NCBI GenBank assembly: GCA_009193035.1
Contig: SWDT01000103.1
Coordinates: 248,001-312,000 of the forward strand
DNA: 64,000 bases
Direction of reading: 5' to 3'
Source: Halicephalobus mephisto
Lineage: Eukaryota > Nematoda > Chromadorea > Rhabditida > Panagrolaimidae
In this document: one piece after another, positions 54,035 to 64,000 of the stretch
Numbering within the stretch: the first letter of the stretch is position 1
Layout: each line of letters opens with the position of its first letter
Position numbers and translations under genes: made by a program
Notes under the pieces: model-generated
What the model saw: the letters and a program-made list of their open reading frames with translations, nothing else
Database searches by the model: none
Told to the model about the DNA's origin: nothing

Positions 54035-56401
54035 TCACATAAAAGAATTAGAATCTGCAAAAAATTTTAAATAAAAACCAAATTAAAAACTACTTACTTG
54101 TCATTCCTTGACGATTTCTCATTTCATTCATCGACATCGACTGTTTCGGTTTTGTTGATAAAAGATTATCCAAATCAAGGCTGAAAAAACAAAAATATTT
54201 TATAAAAAACCAAAAATGGAACTCACCTTCCACTGAGGTCGTTCCACAAAGCAGATTTGTTTGTTTGGTTATTTTGGGGTCCTTTAGTTTCTGGATTCTT
54301 ATTTTGAGGAACCGTTTCCAATGCAGTTAAGAAATCATCATTTTTCTTCTGAGGGATTTCACTTACAGTATCCGACGACAATCCAAGGAAATCAAAAGAA
54401 TCATTATTTTTCGAATTTGTTTGAAATAAATCATTATTTTTCGAATTAGTATTAAATAAATCATTATTTTTAGAATTTGTTTGAAATAAATCATTATTTT
54501 TAGAATTTGTTTGAAATAAATCATTATTTTTAGAATCTATTCCAAAAATATCGTTTCCCAAACTTGGTGATGATGGTCCTGATGGCGGTTTAATACTTGA
54601 AGTTGTTTGACAATCAGATCCAAGTCCAAGAAAATCAAAATCATCATTCTTTTTTTCTACCGTAGTAGAGTTTGAAAATTCAGTGAATAAATCATTTTTC
54701 TTATTTGACAATCCACCAAATAAATCATCATCGATAATATTTTTCGGTGAATTTTTCGTTGGTGGAGAAGGTAAACTCGATGTAAAACCTCCAAAATCGA
54801 ATGAATCTTTGTTATTCGTGTTTTTAACTGCATTAGATCTAGCTACAGTAAAATCACCAAATTCATCATCTTCTTCATCTTTTCTCGGTGAATCAAGTCT
54901 AATACCTAATTCAGGAGAAACACTTCTTTTATCATCATCAAATCCAAACGACGTCACTTCTCTTTTTCCCATTTTTTTCTCATCAAATCTGTCATCTCTA
55001 TCGTATTTCCCCTCATACCGGTGGTCATCGTCATCGTACCGATTCGATCTGTAGTTAGAACTTGATGAAAAATTCGAAGATCCCCGCATAATCATATCAT
55101 CCCGAGAAAATCCTCGATATTTATCATCTTTACTAGCAGATTTAGCCTTACGTCTTTCTTCTCTCAATAAGTCATCATCTTCCAAAAGTGTAAGAACTGC
55201 TTTCACGCGATGACGTACTAAAAACAAAAAATTATATAAAAAAACTAGAAAAATTACATAAAAACTAGAAAAATCATATTAAAAGTGTAAAAATTACATA
55301 AAAAACTAGAAAAATTACATAAAAACTATGAAAATCATATTAAAAAAGTGTGAAAATTATATAAAAATGTAAAAATTATCTTAACAATATAAAAATCAAC
55401 TTTACCATTTATTCCTTGATCCCGTCCTCGTTCATCCGTACACTTATAACGTTCCAAACTCCGCATTTCAAAAGCATGATCCCTAGCATTGGCAATAACC
55501 CGTTCACAACCATTTTTCAACAAGTATTCCAGTAAAATAAGGGCCTAAAATTCCAAATATATACAAAATTACAAAAATTAACACTTACTTTATACGTATG
55601 TCGCCATGCAACAGGACTAGGAGGGAGCATTCTCTTCCATAACATACTCATAACCTCAGGAAAAGCATCGTATTGAAAAGTCAAACCAGCTATTTCCCTC
55701 ATCATGTCAGGTGTAGGACCCCAAGCTTCTTCCGTCGTTGCTTCTCGGACTTTCATTTCCGGTTCAGTGAAATTCATGACATAACTCTGCCTAAAACAAT
55801 AAAACTAATTTTATAATTATAAATTTTTATATAAAATCTAGATATTTTCAAAATTTTAAAATTACCCAAAATAAAACATAATTTTGTACTTTTTATATGG
55901 AATTCCGGTAAAAAACTTAGATATTTTTTTACTTTAAGAGATTTTTAAAAAATATGTATATTTCTACTTTTATATAAAATTCCAGAACAAAATTTGAATA
56001 TTTTTAAAGTTGAAAAATAATTCAAAAACATAATTTTGTGCTTTTTTATATAAATTTCAGAAAAATTGGATATTTTTTAAAATCAGAAAATTATTAAAAA
56101 TAAAACACAATTTTTTATTTTTTTATATAAAATCCAAAAATAAAATTTAAATGTTTTTTAAAATCAAAGTCATCGATTCTGAAAATAAATATCTAACTTC
56201 AGATTCAAAATCTACTTTTCTATCATAAATACTTTTGAAAATTAAAAATATCTAAATTTCACACTAAATTGTATAAAATTATCCATAATTTAAAATACAA
56301 AAAACTTACACTTTGTCGCTTATTTTACGTACTTCATAAGAATTCAACGTATCTTGTACAGTCTTCGTCAGACTAGCAAAACCATTAAGAAAATCCGACA
56401 T
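54035..56401 (-). CDS. ENTH-domain clathrin adaptor, epsinR/CLINT1-like
   Basis: Six exons, complement of 54035–54054, 54098–54180, 54227–55217, 55406–55544, 55589–55790, 56310–56401; 508 residues. ENTH domain over about 1–150: QSYVMNFTEPEMKVREATTE, WGPTPDMMREIAGLTFQYDA, LLEYLLKNGCERVIANARDH, KCTDERGRDQGINVRHRVKA. A charged linker follows, then a disordered tail with acidic-Phe motifs (EFGDF, FDFGGF) of the kind bound by gamma-ear/GGA ear domains, five 10-residue NSKNNDLFQT-type repeats, and near the end WNDLSGSLDLDNLL, echoing the CLINT1 C-terminus. EpsinR works in TGN–endosome clathrin traffic. The terminal exon (NSNSFM) is the least certain part. The 5' flank (56402–57173) is a repeat array separating it from guf1. 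Confidence 0.83.
54406..54535 (-). repeat. in-frame 30-bp repeat in the epsinR-like gene
   Basis: Four full copies and a fifth partial of a 30-base unit encoding NSKNNDLFQT (one copy NT instead of QT). The DLF-type element could bind adaptor appendages, so the copy number may change binding valency. Neighbouring copies are nearly identical in DNA, suggesting recent expansion. Confidence 0.8.
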
Positions 56402-56584
56402 ATTCTAAAAAAATTAATTATTAAAAAATTAAAAAGACAAATTTGGTCCGATATTGATTGCAACACGACGACAAACGCGCACTCATTGTTTTCAATTCCA
56501 CGTCAAAAAGACTAGTGCGCACACATCCACTTCGATACGATTCTTTTTAGACATTCAAAATTCCCTCACGTTCTAAAAAATCCG

Positions 56585-57110
56585 ATTTAACATATCGAAG
56601 ATAATCGTTTAATATGTCGAAAAAATCTGCCTTAAGATATTAAAAAATCCGAGTTAATATATCAGAAAAATTCGATTTTATATATCGAAAATAACTGTTT
56701 TAATATAACGGGAAAAACGCGATTTCATATATCAAAAAATCTCGATTTCGAATATCGAAAAAAATACAATTTCATATGTCGAAATCATTTAATCTATTAT
56801 ATCAAAAAATTTCGAGTTTTTATATAAGAAAAAACGCGATTTCATATATCAAAAAAACGCGATTTCATATATCAAAAAAATCTCGATTTCATATATCAAA
56901 AAAATGCGATTTTATATATTAAAAAAACGCGATTTCATATATCGAAAAAATTTAACTTCATATATCAAAAACTTCAATTTCATATATTAAAAAATCCGAG
57001 TTTATATAAATCCACTTTAGTACATAAAAAACCCGACTTCATATATCAAAAAAACATGATTTCGTGTATCGAAGAAAATCCGATTTAATATATCGATTAT
57101 TTAATACTTT
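56585..57110. repeat. CGATTTCATATATCAAAAAA tandem array
   Basis: Around eighteen degenerate copies, period about 27–30 bases, between guf1 (3' end) and the epsinR-like start. Related TATATCAAA arrays are at 11800–12600 and 13265–13450. Confidence 0.8.
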
Positions 57111-57173
57111 ACGCTGATGTAAAACAGCTGATTGACTCCAAATTCTCCCGATACTAAAATCTTTATAAAAATC

Positions 57174-60100
57174 CTAATTTTTCAAAACATTTATAAACGC
57201 TTCTTTGGGGATCTGTACTTGTCCAATCATTTTCATTTTTTCTTTTCCTTTTTTCTGATGAGAAAGTTTTTTGTTTAATCTCTCCATTCCTCCTCCACCA
57301 AAATTCCCTTTCAGCAGTTGGCTAAAATCCTTCTTGTAGGCCCGGATTGTCGTTTGAACAATGGCTTTCGTCGAGTTCCCAATGGTCGCCTTGATGTTCA
57401 CGTCATATTGCTGTCGAGGAATCTCCTAAATTAAACACAATTTAAAACCAAAAATTCTTAGTTTTTTCCAAAACAAAAAAACCAATTTTAACACGAGTAC
57501 TTTAGGGATAAGGATTTCCAAAATTAATACTTCCATATATGAAAAATGCCAGTGGTGGTATAAAGACGGCGGACGCAAAATACCACGGATCGGAGCGCAG
57601 GTTCGAATCCCGGCCGGCCCAAACCCAAGGTCGTAAAGCTACCCCACCCCCTCAGGAGATCTTGTAGCGAAATGGGGACACGTTTAATGCGGAAGATAAG
57701 ACGAGTCCGAGTGCTGCTGGCCTCAGCGAACCCATAAAGACCAAAGTTGACCCCTGCGGTCAAGGTGACAAGTCCGTCTTCGCCACACCCAGCAGTTTGC
57801 CAGAACTTCCAGATACCTGCGGATTTGGAAAGTTCCGTCAAACTCGATTACTGGGGCCCCTTTTATCTTTTAATCTTATATGAAAAATAACCCTAAATAA
57901 TAAATATACTTTATGTATCCCATACGGTCCAAATTCGGAGATTTCTAAATATATTCAAGCAGAATATAATTCAAAAAATTAATTACGAAATAATAATGTA
58001 ATTTTTTAATTTTTAAAAATTCCAAAAAATTCAATTCTGAAAAATTCTACAAAAAAATATTTTTCATTTTTTGCAATGTATGATTGATTATAATATCCCG
58101 TAATATTACGAAATAACTCTTACGCAAAACAAAATTATCATATAGATTACTTTAGGTTTTAAAATTCCCTCTAAATTTACGTTCAGATAATTTTATAAAA
58201 AAGTTTGACTTTTATCAAGTATGACATCATCAGATAAGATATTTTAGTTTCTAAAAATCCGCATCGGGATAAATTTGTAAAAATTCATATAATTTTTATA
58301 GATTAATTATGAAATTGCCAAGCAGGTTACTTTAACTTTAGAAACTTACAAAAACCAGCATTAGGACGAATTTGTAAACAATTTGATATAATTTTTATAG
58401 ATTAATTACAAAATTGCCAAGCAGGTTACTTTAACTTTAAAAACTTGCAAAAATCAGCATCGGGACAAATTTGTAAAAGGTTTCATATATGATTTCTATC
58501 ATCAATTACGAAATCACCACCAAATTAATTTCTAAAAATCTGCATCGAGACAAATTTGTAAAGAATTCATATATGATTTCTATCATCAATTACGAAATCA
58601 TCACGCAGATTATTTTAACTTTAAAAACTCATGTTGAGACAAAATTCACAACAACGCTAATTTCCGCTACTTCCAAAACTCCAAAGTACGATTCTAGCGT
58701 GTTGCTATGGACCGACTTACCATCTTTAATTTCGACACGAGAGTTTTGGCTTTCGTTACAGCTTGTGAATTTGGAGTAATAAGTGAAAATTCATCAATAT
58801 TTTTCCCATTTATTGAAATACCAAGTTTGACCAGATTCGCTTCTTGATATCCTTTCGGTTCATAGTCAAATGAAGCATATCCACTAAAAATTTAATTTAA
58901 TTTAAAAATCAAACAAAAACAACCTTGTTAATTTTTTCAAACGTTCAAAAAAATCTATAACGATTTCCGAAAGGGGAATTTTCGACTTAACAATGACGTG
59001 ACTGTCGTCGATGAAAGACACATCACCCCTTTCTCCTCTGGATTCACTGCATAGAGAATTAACAATATTCAAATATTCCAATGGAACAATAACAGTTAGT
59101 TCAACAACAGGCTCTAAAAATTTTTCAACATCTGTAGTATCGGGAAAATTGCTTGGATCTGAGAACACTATTTCTCCTTTCCCACTGTATCTAAAAAATA
59201 AAAATAAAAATAAATTTAAAAAACAAAAAATCAATAAAGAAAACTTAGAATTTAAATTAAAAAAATAAAATTTAAATTAAAAACGAAATTCTAAATTTAA
59301 ATAAATTAAAAAAATAAAATTCAAATAAAAAACATTTTTAAATTTAAATCTTAATTAAAAAAATAAAACTTGAATAACTTTTAAATCTTAATCAATAAAA
59401 AACTAAAACTTAAATTCTAATCAATAAAAAACTTAATTTTTTTAATTTTAATAAAAACAAAATTTGAATAAATATTTTAAATTCAAAACTCACCGTTTTT
59501 TTCTAATAGTTTCGTTATTTTTAATAATCGCTTTGTACTCTACACTTGGGGCAGTTAGAATAACGTCTGCATCGTATTCTTGTTCAAGACGTTGAGAAAA
59601 AACTTCCATATGAAGCATGCCGAGAAAGCCAACCCTCCAGCCAAGCCCTAAGGCAGATGACGAATCAGGATTAATTACCACTGCTGGGTCGTTTAGACAT
59701 AGACGTTCTACCGCTAATCTTAAATCGTCATAAAGTCCTGAATTTACCGGAAATAATCCAGAATAAACTGTCGGTTGAATTGTAGAAAATCCAGAAAACG
59801 GAATAATTTTATCTTGCTCAGATGGATCGAACAAAGTTTCACCTACGGCTGCTTCCCGGACTGTTTTCATATTACATATAACATATCCAATTTGACCAGC
59901 AGAAAGAACCTGTAAAATCAATTTTAAAAAACCAAAAGTTTAAAAACAAATAAGAAAATCTTGAAAAATTCAAAAATTAAATTAAAAAATTTTTAAGAAA
60001 TAAAAAACCAAGTTTAAAACTTAAAAAATATAAAAAATTAAAGAAAAAACTTCCAAAAATACAAAAAATTAAAGAAAAAAACTTTTAAAAATATAAAAAA

Positions 60101-61229
60101 TTAAAGAAAAACTTCTAAAAATATAAAAAATTAAAGAAAAAACTTCTAAAAATACAAAAAATTTAAGAAAAAAAACAAACCGTGACTGGAGTCAAATTAG
60201 GGTGCAAAATACCGACTTCCAGGACTTCATAACTTTTTGCTCCATTAAAAGATGAAATTTTTTGTCCCTTTTTAATACTCCCTGCTTTGACAGAAATCAT
60301 AGCAATGGCACCTCTATATTGATCGTACCAAGAATCAAAAATAAGAGCTTTGAAGGATTCATCAGGAGCAACTTTCGGCGGAGGACATCTGGTGAGTAGA
60401 GCATCGAGTACTGATTCCACATTTAGTCCGTTTTTTGCTGAAATTTTGAACATTTCCTCCGGCTGAAAATCGAACATGGTGTTTAATTGGGTTTGAACCG
60501 CTTCCACATCGGCTTCTTTGAGGTCGATCTTGTTAATCACTGGGATCATTTTCAAGTCGTTGTTGAATGCCAGCCAGAAATTGGCCAAAGTCTGTGCTTG
60601 AACACCCTGAAAGTTGGGAAAATTACAGTATTCAGAAGAGATTTAAGGAATCTAACCTGGTTCGCAGCGACGAGGAAAACGACTCCATCGCAGACGGCCA
60701 ACGACCTGGAAACTTCGAAACTGAAATCCGCATGTCCTGGAGTGTCAATCAAGTTCAGCAAATGGGACTAAAAATAAAATTATTGTAAAAATTCAGTAAT
60801 AAACTTTTCTGTAAAACTGTCTCAAGAATTTCTAGAAACTAAACTAGCCTAAAATTTATGTTTTGAATAGATAAATCCTCACTTTATATACCATCGAGCA
60901 AGTCTGGGCTTTGACCGTAATGCCTCTATCTCGTTCGACCTGGAGTTTGTCCAAAAATTGATCTTGTTCGTCGTCCGCGATCACCCCCGTCATTTGTAAC
61001 AGTTTATCTGCCAAGGAACTTTTTCCATGATCAACATGAGCAACAATTCCGAAGTTCCTAATTCTGTCTAAAAATAATTCATATATGAAAATCTAAAACT
61101 AAAAAATTTACCTGGAGTAAAATCTTCGATTTTTGATAATTTTTCTCCTGCATTTACCCGGGAGATTTTAGGATTACTAGAATATGATCTGAACCCGTAG
61201 CGATATATAGAGTAGTAATTCCTAAACAT
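57174..61229 (-). CDS. mitochondrial elongation factor 4 (GUF1/LepA)
   Basis: Eight exons, complement of 57174–57425, 58721–58883, 58924–59190, 59494–59909, 60181–60606, 60657–60767, 60883–61067, 61112–61229; 645 residues, close to the usual GUF1 length. A basic, acid-free start [20 protein letters not shown] looks like a mitochondrial presequence. GTPase motifs: G1 [10 protein letters not shown]2 region [10 protein letters not shown]3 DTPGHADF, G4 NKIDLKEAD. LepA-specific parts: [40 protein letters not shown], and the C-terminus [15 protein letters not shown]. LepA-type GTPases act on ribosomes, here presumably mitochondrial. Intron 7 (57426–58720) holds a SINE-like block and dispersed repeats. 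The start is 182 bp from the divergent PAQR start. Confidence 0.92.
57545..57860 (+). mobile_element. SINE-like, tRNA-headed block in guf1 intron 7
   Basis: A GC-rich ~315-bp island in AT-rich intron sequence. It begins with a tRNA-like head (CCAGTGGTGGTATAAAGACG as an imperfect A box; GCAGGTTCGAATCCCGG as a perfect B box) followed by a body (AAACCCAAGGTCGTAAAGCT ... GGTCAAGGTGACAAGTCCGT) and ends near CCCCTTTTATC, a possible Pol III terminator. A reading frame through it on the minus strand is not supported as coding. Confidence 0.5.
58170..58660. repeat. dispersed-family tandem repeats in guf1 intron 7
   Basis: Four to five ~115-bp copies with AAATCNGCATCGGGACAAAT and GATTTCTATCATCAATTACG. 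Confidence 0.7.
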
Positions 61230-61411
61230 GGGGAATTCTAAAAGGACTAAAAAGAGGAAAATTAAAGGTCGAAGAAGATCTCCAAGTAGCTTAAACGACC
61301 AAAGTGCTCTCGACGCGAAAGTTCTCCTGTTTACTCACTATCCAATTTTGGTCAAACCAGATTCCCAGTCACTATTATTCATTAATTAGCTTTTTATTTT
61401 CCGTTCATGTC
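61230..61411. promoter_or_regulatory. compact divergent promoter guf1 / PAQR
   Basis: Only 182 bp separate the two start codons, without repeats. Both promoters must overlap here. No specific motif can be assigned by eye. Confidence 0.45.
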
Positions 61412-63986
61412 ATGAGTTCCGACGACAACAAAAATCCGATCTTGAATGCCCCGGTACAGATCCCGGAAGGCACCATCGAGTAAGTCTTGAATTTCTTATA
61501 AAAATTAAGTCACATGGTTCAGGCCGACCGAGCAGTTTCCTTTCCCTCTGGATATCGTTGTACATCACATCAATGAAGCTGTTCTACATCAAGATAGTGA
61601 TGATGACGAAAATCAAGTTGTTAGTGAAGTCAATTATGAGTTGAAAAAAGAAGGTTTCAAAGTTAAATCGAAAGAAGACGGAGCAGATTTGGAATTCTTG
61701 AGTTCTCAGAACGAGGACGAAAATCAAGCATCTGTTAATAAATCCAGTGCCGCGAAGTTTAGGAAGACTCATCGCCGAGCTTGGTCCATGCCGAATGCCA
61801 ACAGAGATAAAGCTCTACTCGTTGTTGCAGATGATGCAGTAAAAGTACGTTTACTTTCACTTTATATATACACATACACATTATACACATATACATATAC
61901 ATACACATACATATATACACATTATACACAAACAGTATAAAAATATAATCTATGTACACCAACTTAGCAACTTATATCAATGAGATACTTTAAGTTTTAT
62001 GATTTTTGAGTATTTATTATACTTTCATATGCGAAAATTAATTAAATTTAGGCAGATTTGTATTTTACATACCCTATCCGGAAGTAGCTAGGCTTCTTTT
62101 CACAGAATATAATTTCGCAAATAATTGTTTTGAGAAATTTTAAGTTTAGTTTCTGAAAATTTCAAAATGTCCATCAAGATCATTCCCTAGGAAAAATTCA
62201 TAGTTTTTATAATATACAAACGTTTACAAAATAAGCACTGCATAAAAGTTAAATTATGATAGGCTATTGTAGAATCTCAAAAATTTGTTTCGAAACAATT
62301 TTATAAGAAAATTTGGTTTTACAATAGTACGGTGTTTGATGTATGCATTTTTAAGGCCGATGAAGCTGGAAAAACTCGTCACACAGTCAGATATCGTCTC
62401 CATCCTTATAGTCCTGATGACGAACGATCTGCTGGTGCTGTTAAAACTTTTATCCAGAGTTCCAACTTTGATATGGATCTTCCACTTGATGAAGACGACA
62501 TTGAGCTGGATGAAGATCAACTATGTTTCCCGACTAATATTGGACATGGTACTCGGAGTGTTATGAAAAGAGTAGGAATGTGGTTAATTTTTACTTTTTA
62601 TTCATTTTTTTAGATTTGGGAAGCTACTTGGCGGGTTCAGCACTTTGATCTCTTGCCTGATTGGCTTCAAGACAATGAATTCCTTCGTCGTGGTCATCGT
62701 CCACCATTACCTAGTTTCGCTGTGTGTTTTCAAAGTATATTCAAGCTCCATACAGAAACTGGGAACATATGGACTCATCTTTATGGATGTCTCGCCTTCA
62801 TAGGGTTGGCTCTGTTCTTCTACACTCGTCCTGGGTCCTTGGTCGGTCTTTATGAGAAGATAATATTTTCGTTTTTCTTCTTTGGAGCTGTTTTTTGCCT
62901 CGGTTTTTCCTTCAGTTTCCACACAGTTCAATGTCATTCCGTAAATGTTGGAAAACTTTTTAGCAAGTAAGTTTTTTTATTTTTAAATGTACAAAAACTT
63001 GTTTTTAGTAGGGATACTGTAATGTTAGTTGTGGTTGCTAAGATGTTTATTGATGAGTTTATATATGAAAATTAACCATAGAATGTCAAGTACTTTGTAT
63101 ACTGTAATTTAGAAGTTTTGGAATTTGTCTAAAAAATCATTTTAGAAATTATTTAGAGTTACAAAACTCTGAGTCAAATTTTGTTTTTAAAATTATTTTG
63201 TAGGATTTTAGAAATTTGTATTGAGAGATTTTTTGTTTTTAATTTTCAAATTTTTATCATATGTGATTAATGATGAAATTAGGGAAATGATTATTTTAAG
63301 AATTTTGAATTGATTTTGTTTTTAGAATTTCCATTGCTACCGTATTTTTGAATTTTTATATGATTTTTAATTTTTAAATTTTAGGCTTGATTATTCTGGA
63401 ATAACGATGTTGATAGTTGGTTCATTCATTCCTTGGATTTATTACGGATTTTATTGCCGAGCTGTTGTGATGACTGTTTATATTTCAATGATTAGTATTC
63501 TTGGGATTTTAGCTTTAGTGGTTTCGTTATGGGACAAATTTGCTGAACCGGCATTTAGACCAATTCGTGCTACTGTATTTGTCTGTATGGGATTAAGTAG
63601 TATTGTTCCTGCTGCTCATATGCTGATAACTGACGGTATATGGTACATGTTTGAATACGCTTCATTACACTGGCTTCTGTTGATGGGTTTCTTCTATTTG
63701 GCAGGTGCTGCTTTGTACGCTACGAGGTTTCCCGAAAGATTTTTCCCAGGGAAATGTGATTATATAGTATGTTTTTTAAAATTTAATTACTGTAATAAGG
63801 AGTTTTTAGTTTCAATCTCATCAGTTGTTTCATATATTTGTTGTGGTTGCTGCATTTGTGCATTTTCATGGAATATGTGAAATCGCTGTGCAGAGACTCG
63901 AACAAGGATCATGTCGTGAACAGATGACGGAACGTTATGGATATGATTCTCCGACGAAATTTGATGAATTTTTAAGACCGTATTAG
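61412..63986 (+). CDS. PAQR-family adiponectin-receptor-like protein
   Basis: Six exons: 61412–61479, 61523–61844, 62356–62571, 62614–62966, 63385–63766, 63810–63986; 505 residues. A long acidic cytosolic N-terminus (PLDEDDIELDEDQ) precedes PTNIGHGTRSVMKRIWEATW and HRPPLPSFAVCFQSIFKLHT, the conserved entry of AdipoR proteins, then seven membrane helices. Zinc-site motifs are FHTVQCHS after helix 2 and QSHQLFH before helix 7. Family members regulate membrane lipid saturation and have ceramidase-like activity; nematode paralogues are paqr-1 and paqr-2, and I cannot separate them here. An earlier ATG at 61407 is followed at once by a stop. The acceptor before exon 3 (ATTTTTAAG) ends AAG, unusual but the only in-frame option seen. 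The stop lies 14 bases before the window end. Confidence 0.9.
61858..61935. repeat. (CATATA/CACATA)n microsatellite in PAQR intron 2
   Basis: Alternating ACATACACATTATACACATA-type dinucleotide-rich tract. The remainder of the 511-nt intron is AT-rich with a dispersed-family fragment near 62165. Confidence 0.8.
62967..63384. other. PAQR intron 4
   Basis: 418-nt AT-rich intron with a fragment TTTATATATGAAAATTAACC of the dispersed family and no nested gene. Confidence 0.6.
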
Positions 63987-64000
63987 AAAGAGTAATGTGG

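Noticed and set aside
57524..57841. 105-codon minus-strand frame in guf1 intron 7
   Set aside because: It spans the GC-rich SINE-like block; no start or splice context, and the B box on the plus strand explains the composition better.

Overview
The window is nuclear DNA of a rhabditid nematode. It is AT-rich, its genes are split by many short GT–AG introns (minimum about 40 nt) plus some repeat-filled long ones, and several starts sit just behind splice-acceptor-like sites that could be trans-splice sites. The gene content is nematode-typical: TRH-like neuropeptide, UGT, astacin with ShKT domains, DM-domain protein, serpentine chemoreceptor. All gene models were assembled by hand from reading frame, splice signals and phase; none was tested by alignment or RNA data.

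Left part (1–15.2 kb): the 3' part of a ZP-domain membrane protein gene (+) with a complete TRH-like neuropeptide gene (-) nested in one intron; about 2.4 kb of tandem repeats; a complete MAX-2-type p21-activated kinase (-); then a 3.8 kb divergent upstream region with repeats and several GC-richer unique islands. Middle (15.2–34.7 kb): calcineurin A/tax-6 (+) with a tandemly duplicated exon, rabenosyn-5 (+), an Srh-like chemoreceptor (+), a CAMLG/GET2-like ER protein (-), a FAXC/CDR-type GST-like protein (+) and a small DM-domain protein (-). Right (34.7–64 kb): UDP-glucuronosyltransferase (-), a 4.3 kb repeat-rich gap, V-ATPase subunit a of the VHA-5 type (-), an astacin metalloprotease (-), an epsinR/CLINT1-like ENTH protein (-), mitochondrial LepA/GUF1 (-), and a PAQR/adiponectin-receptor protein (+) that ends just inside the window.

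The genes do not form a pathway or a clear operon; this is an ordinary autosomal gene neighbourhood. From memory, several orthologues (tax-6, vha-5, rabs-5, trh-1, paqr-1) lie on C. elegans chromosome IV, so the block may be part of the same ancestral linkage group. Endocytic and trafficking genes recur (rabs-5, epsinR, vha-5), but I see no evidence that they are co-regulated.

The most notable observations are the equal-length, same-phase duplicated exon in calcineurin A; the TRH-like precursor nested antisense in the ZP gene; a probable nematode GET2/CAMLG; an intron of the astacin gene almost filled by a 200-bp-arm foldback; two miniature elements sharing TACCGTA inverted termini; a two-copy TIR element; a SINE-like block in GUF1; and a 3' splice consensus dominated by TTTTAG rather than TTTCAG.
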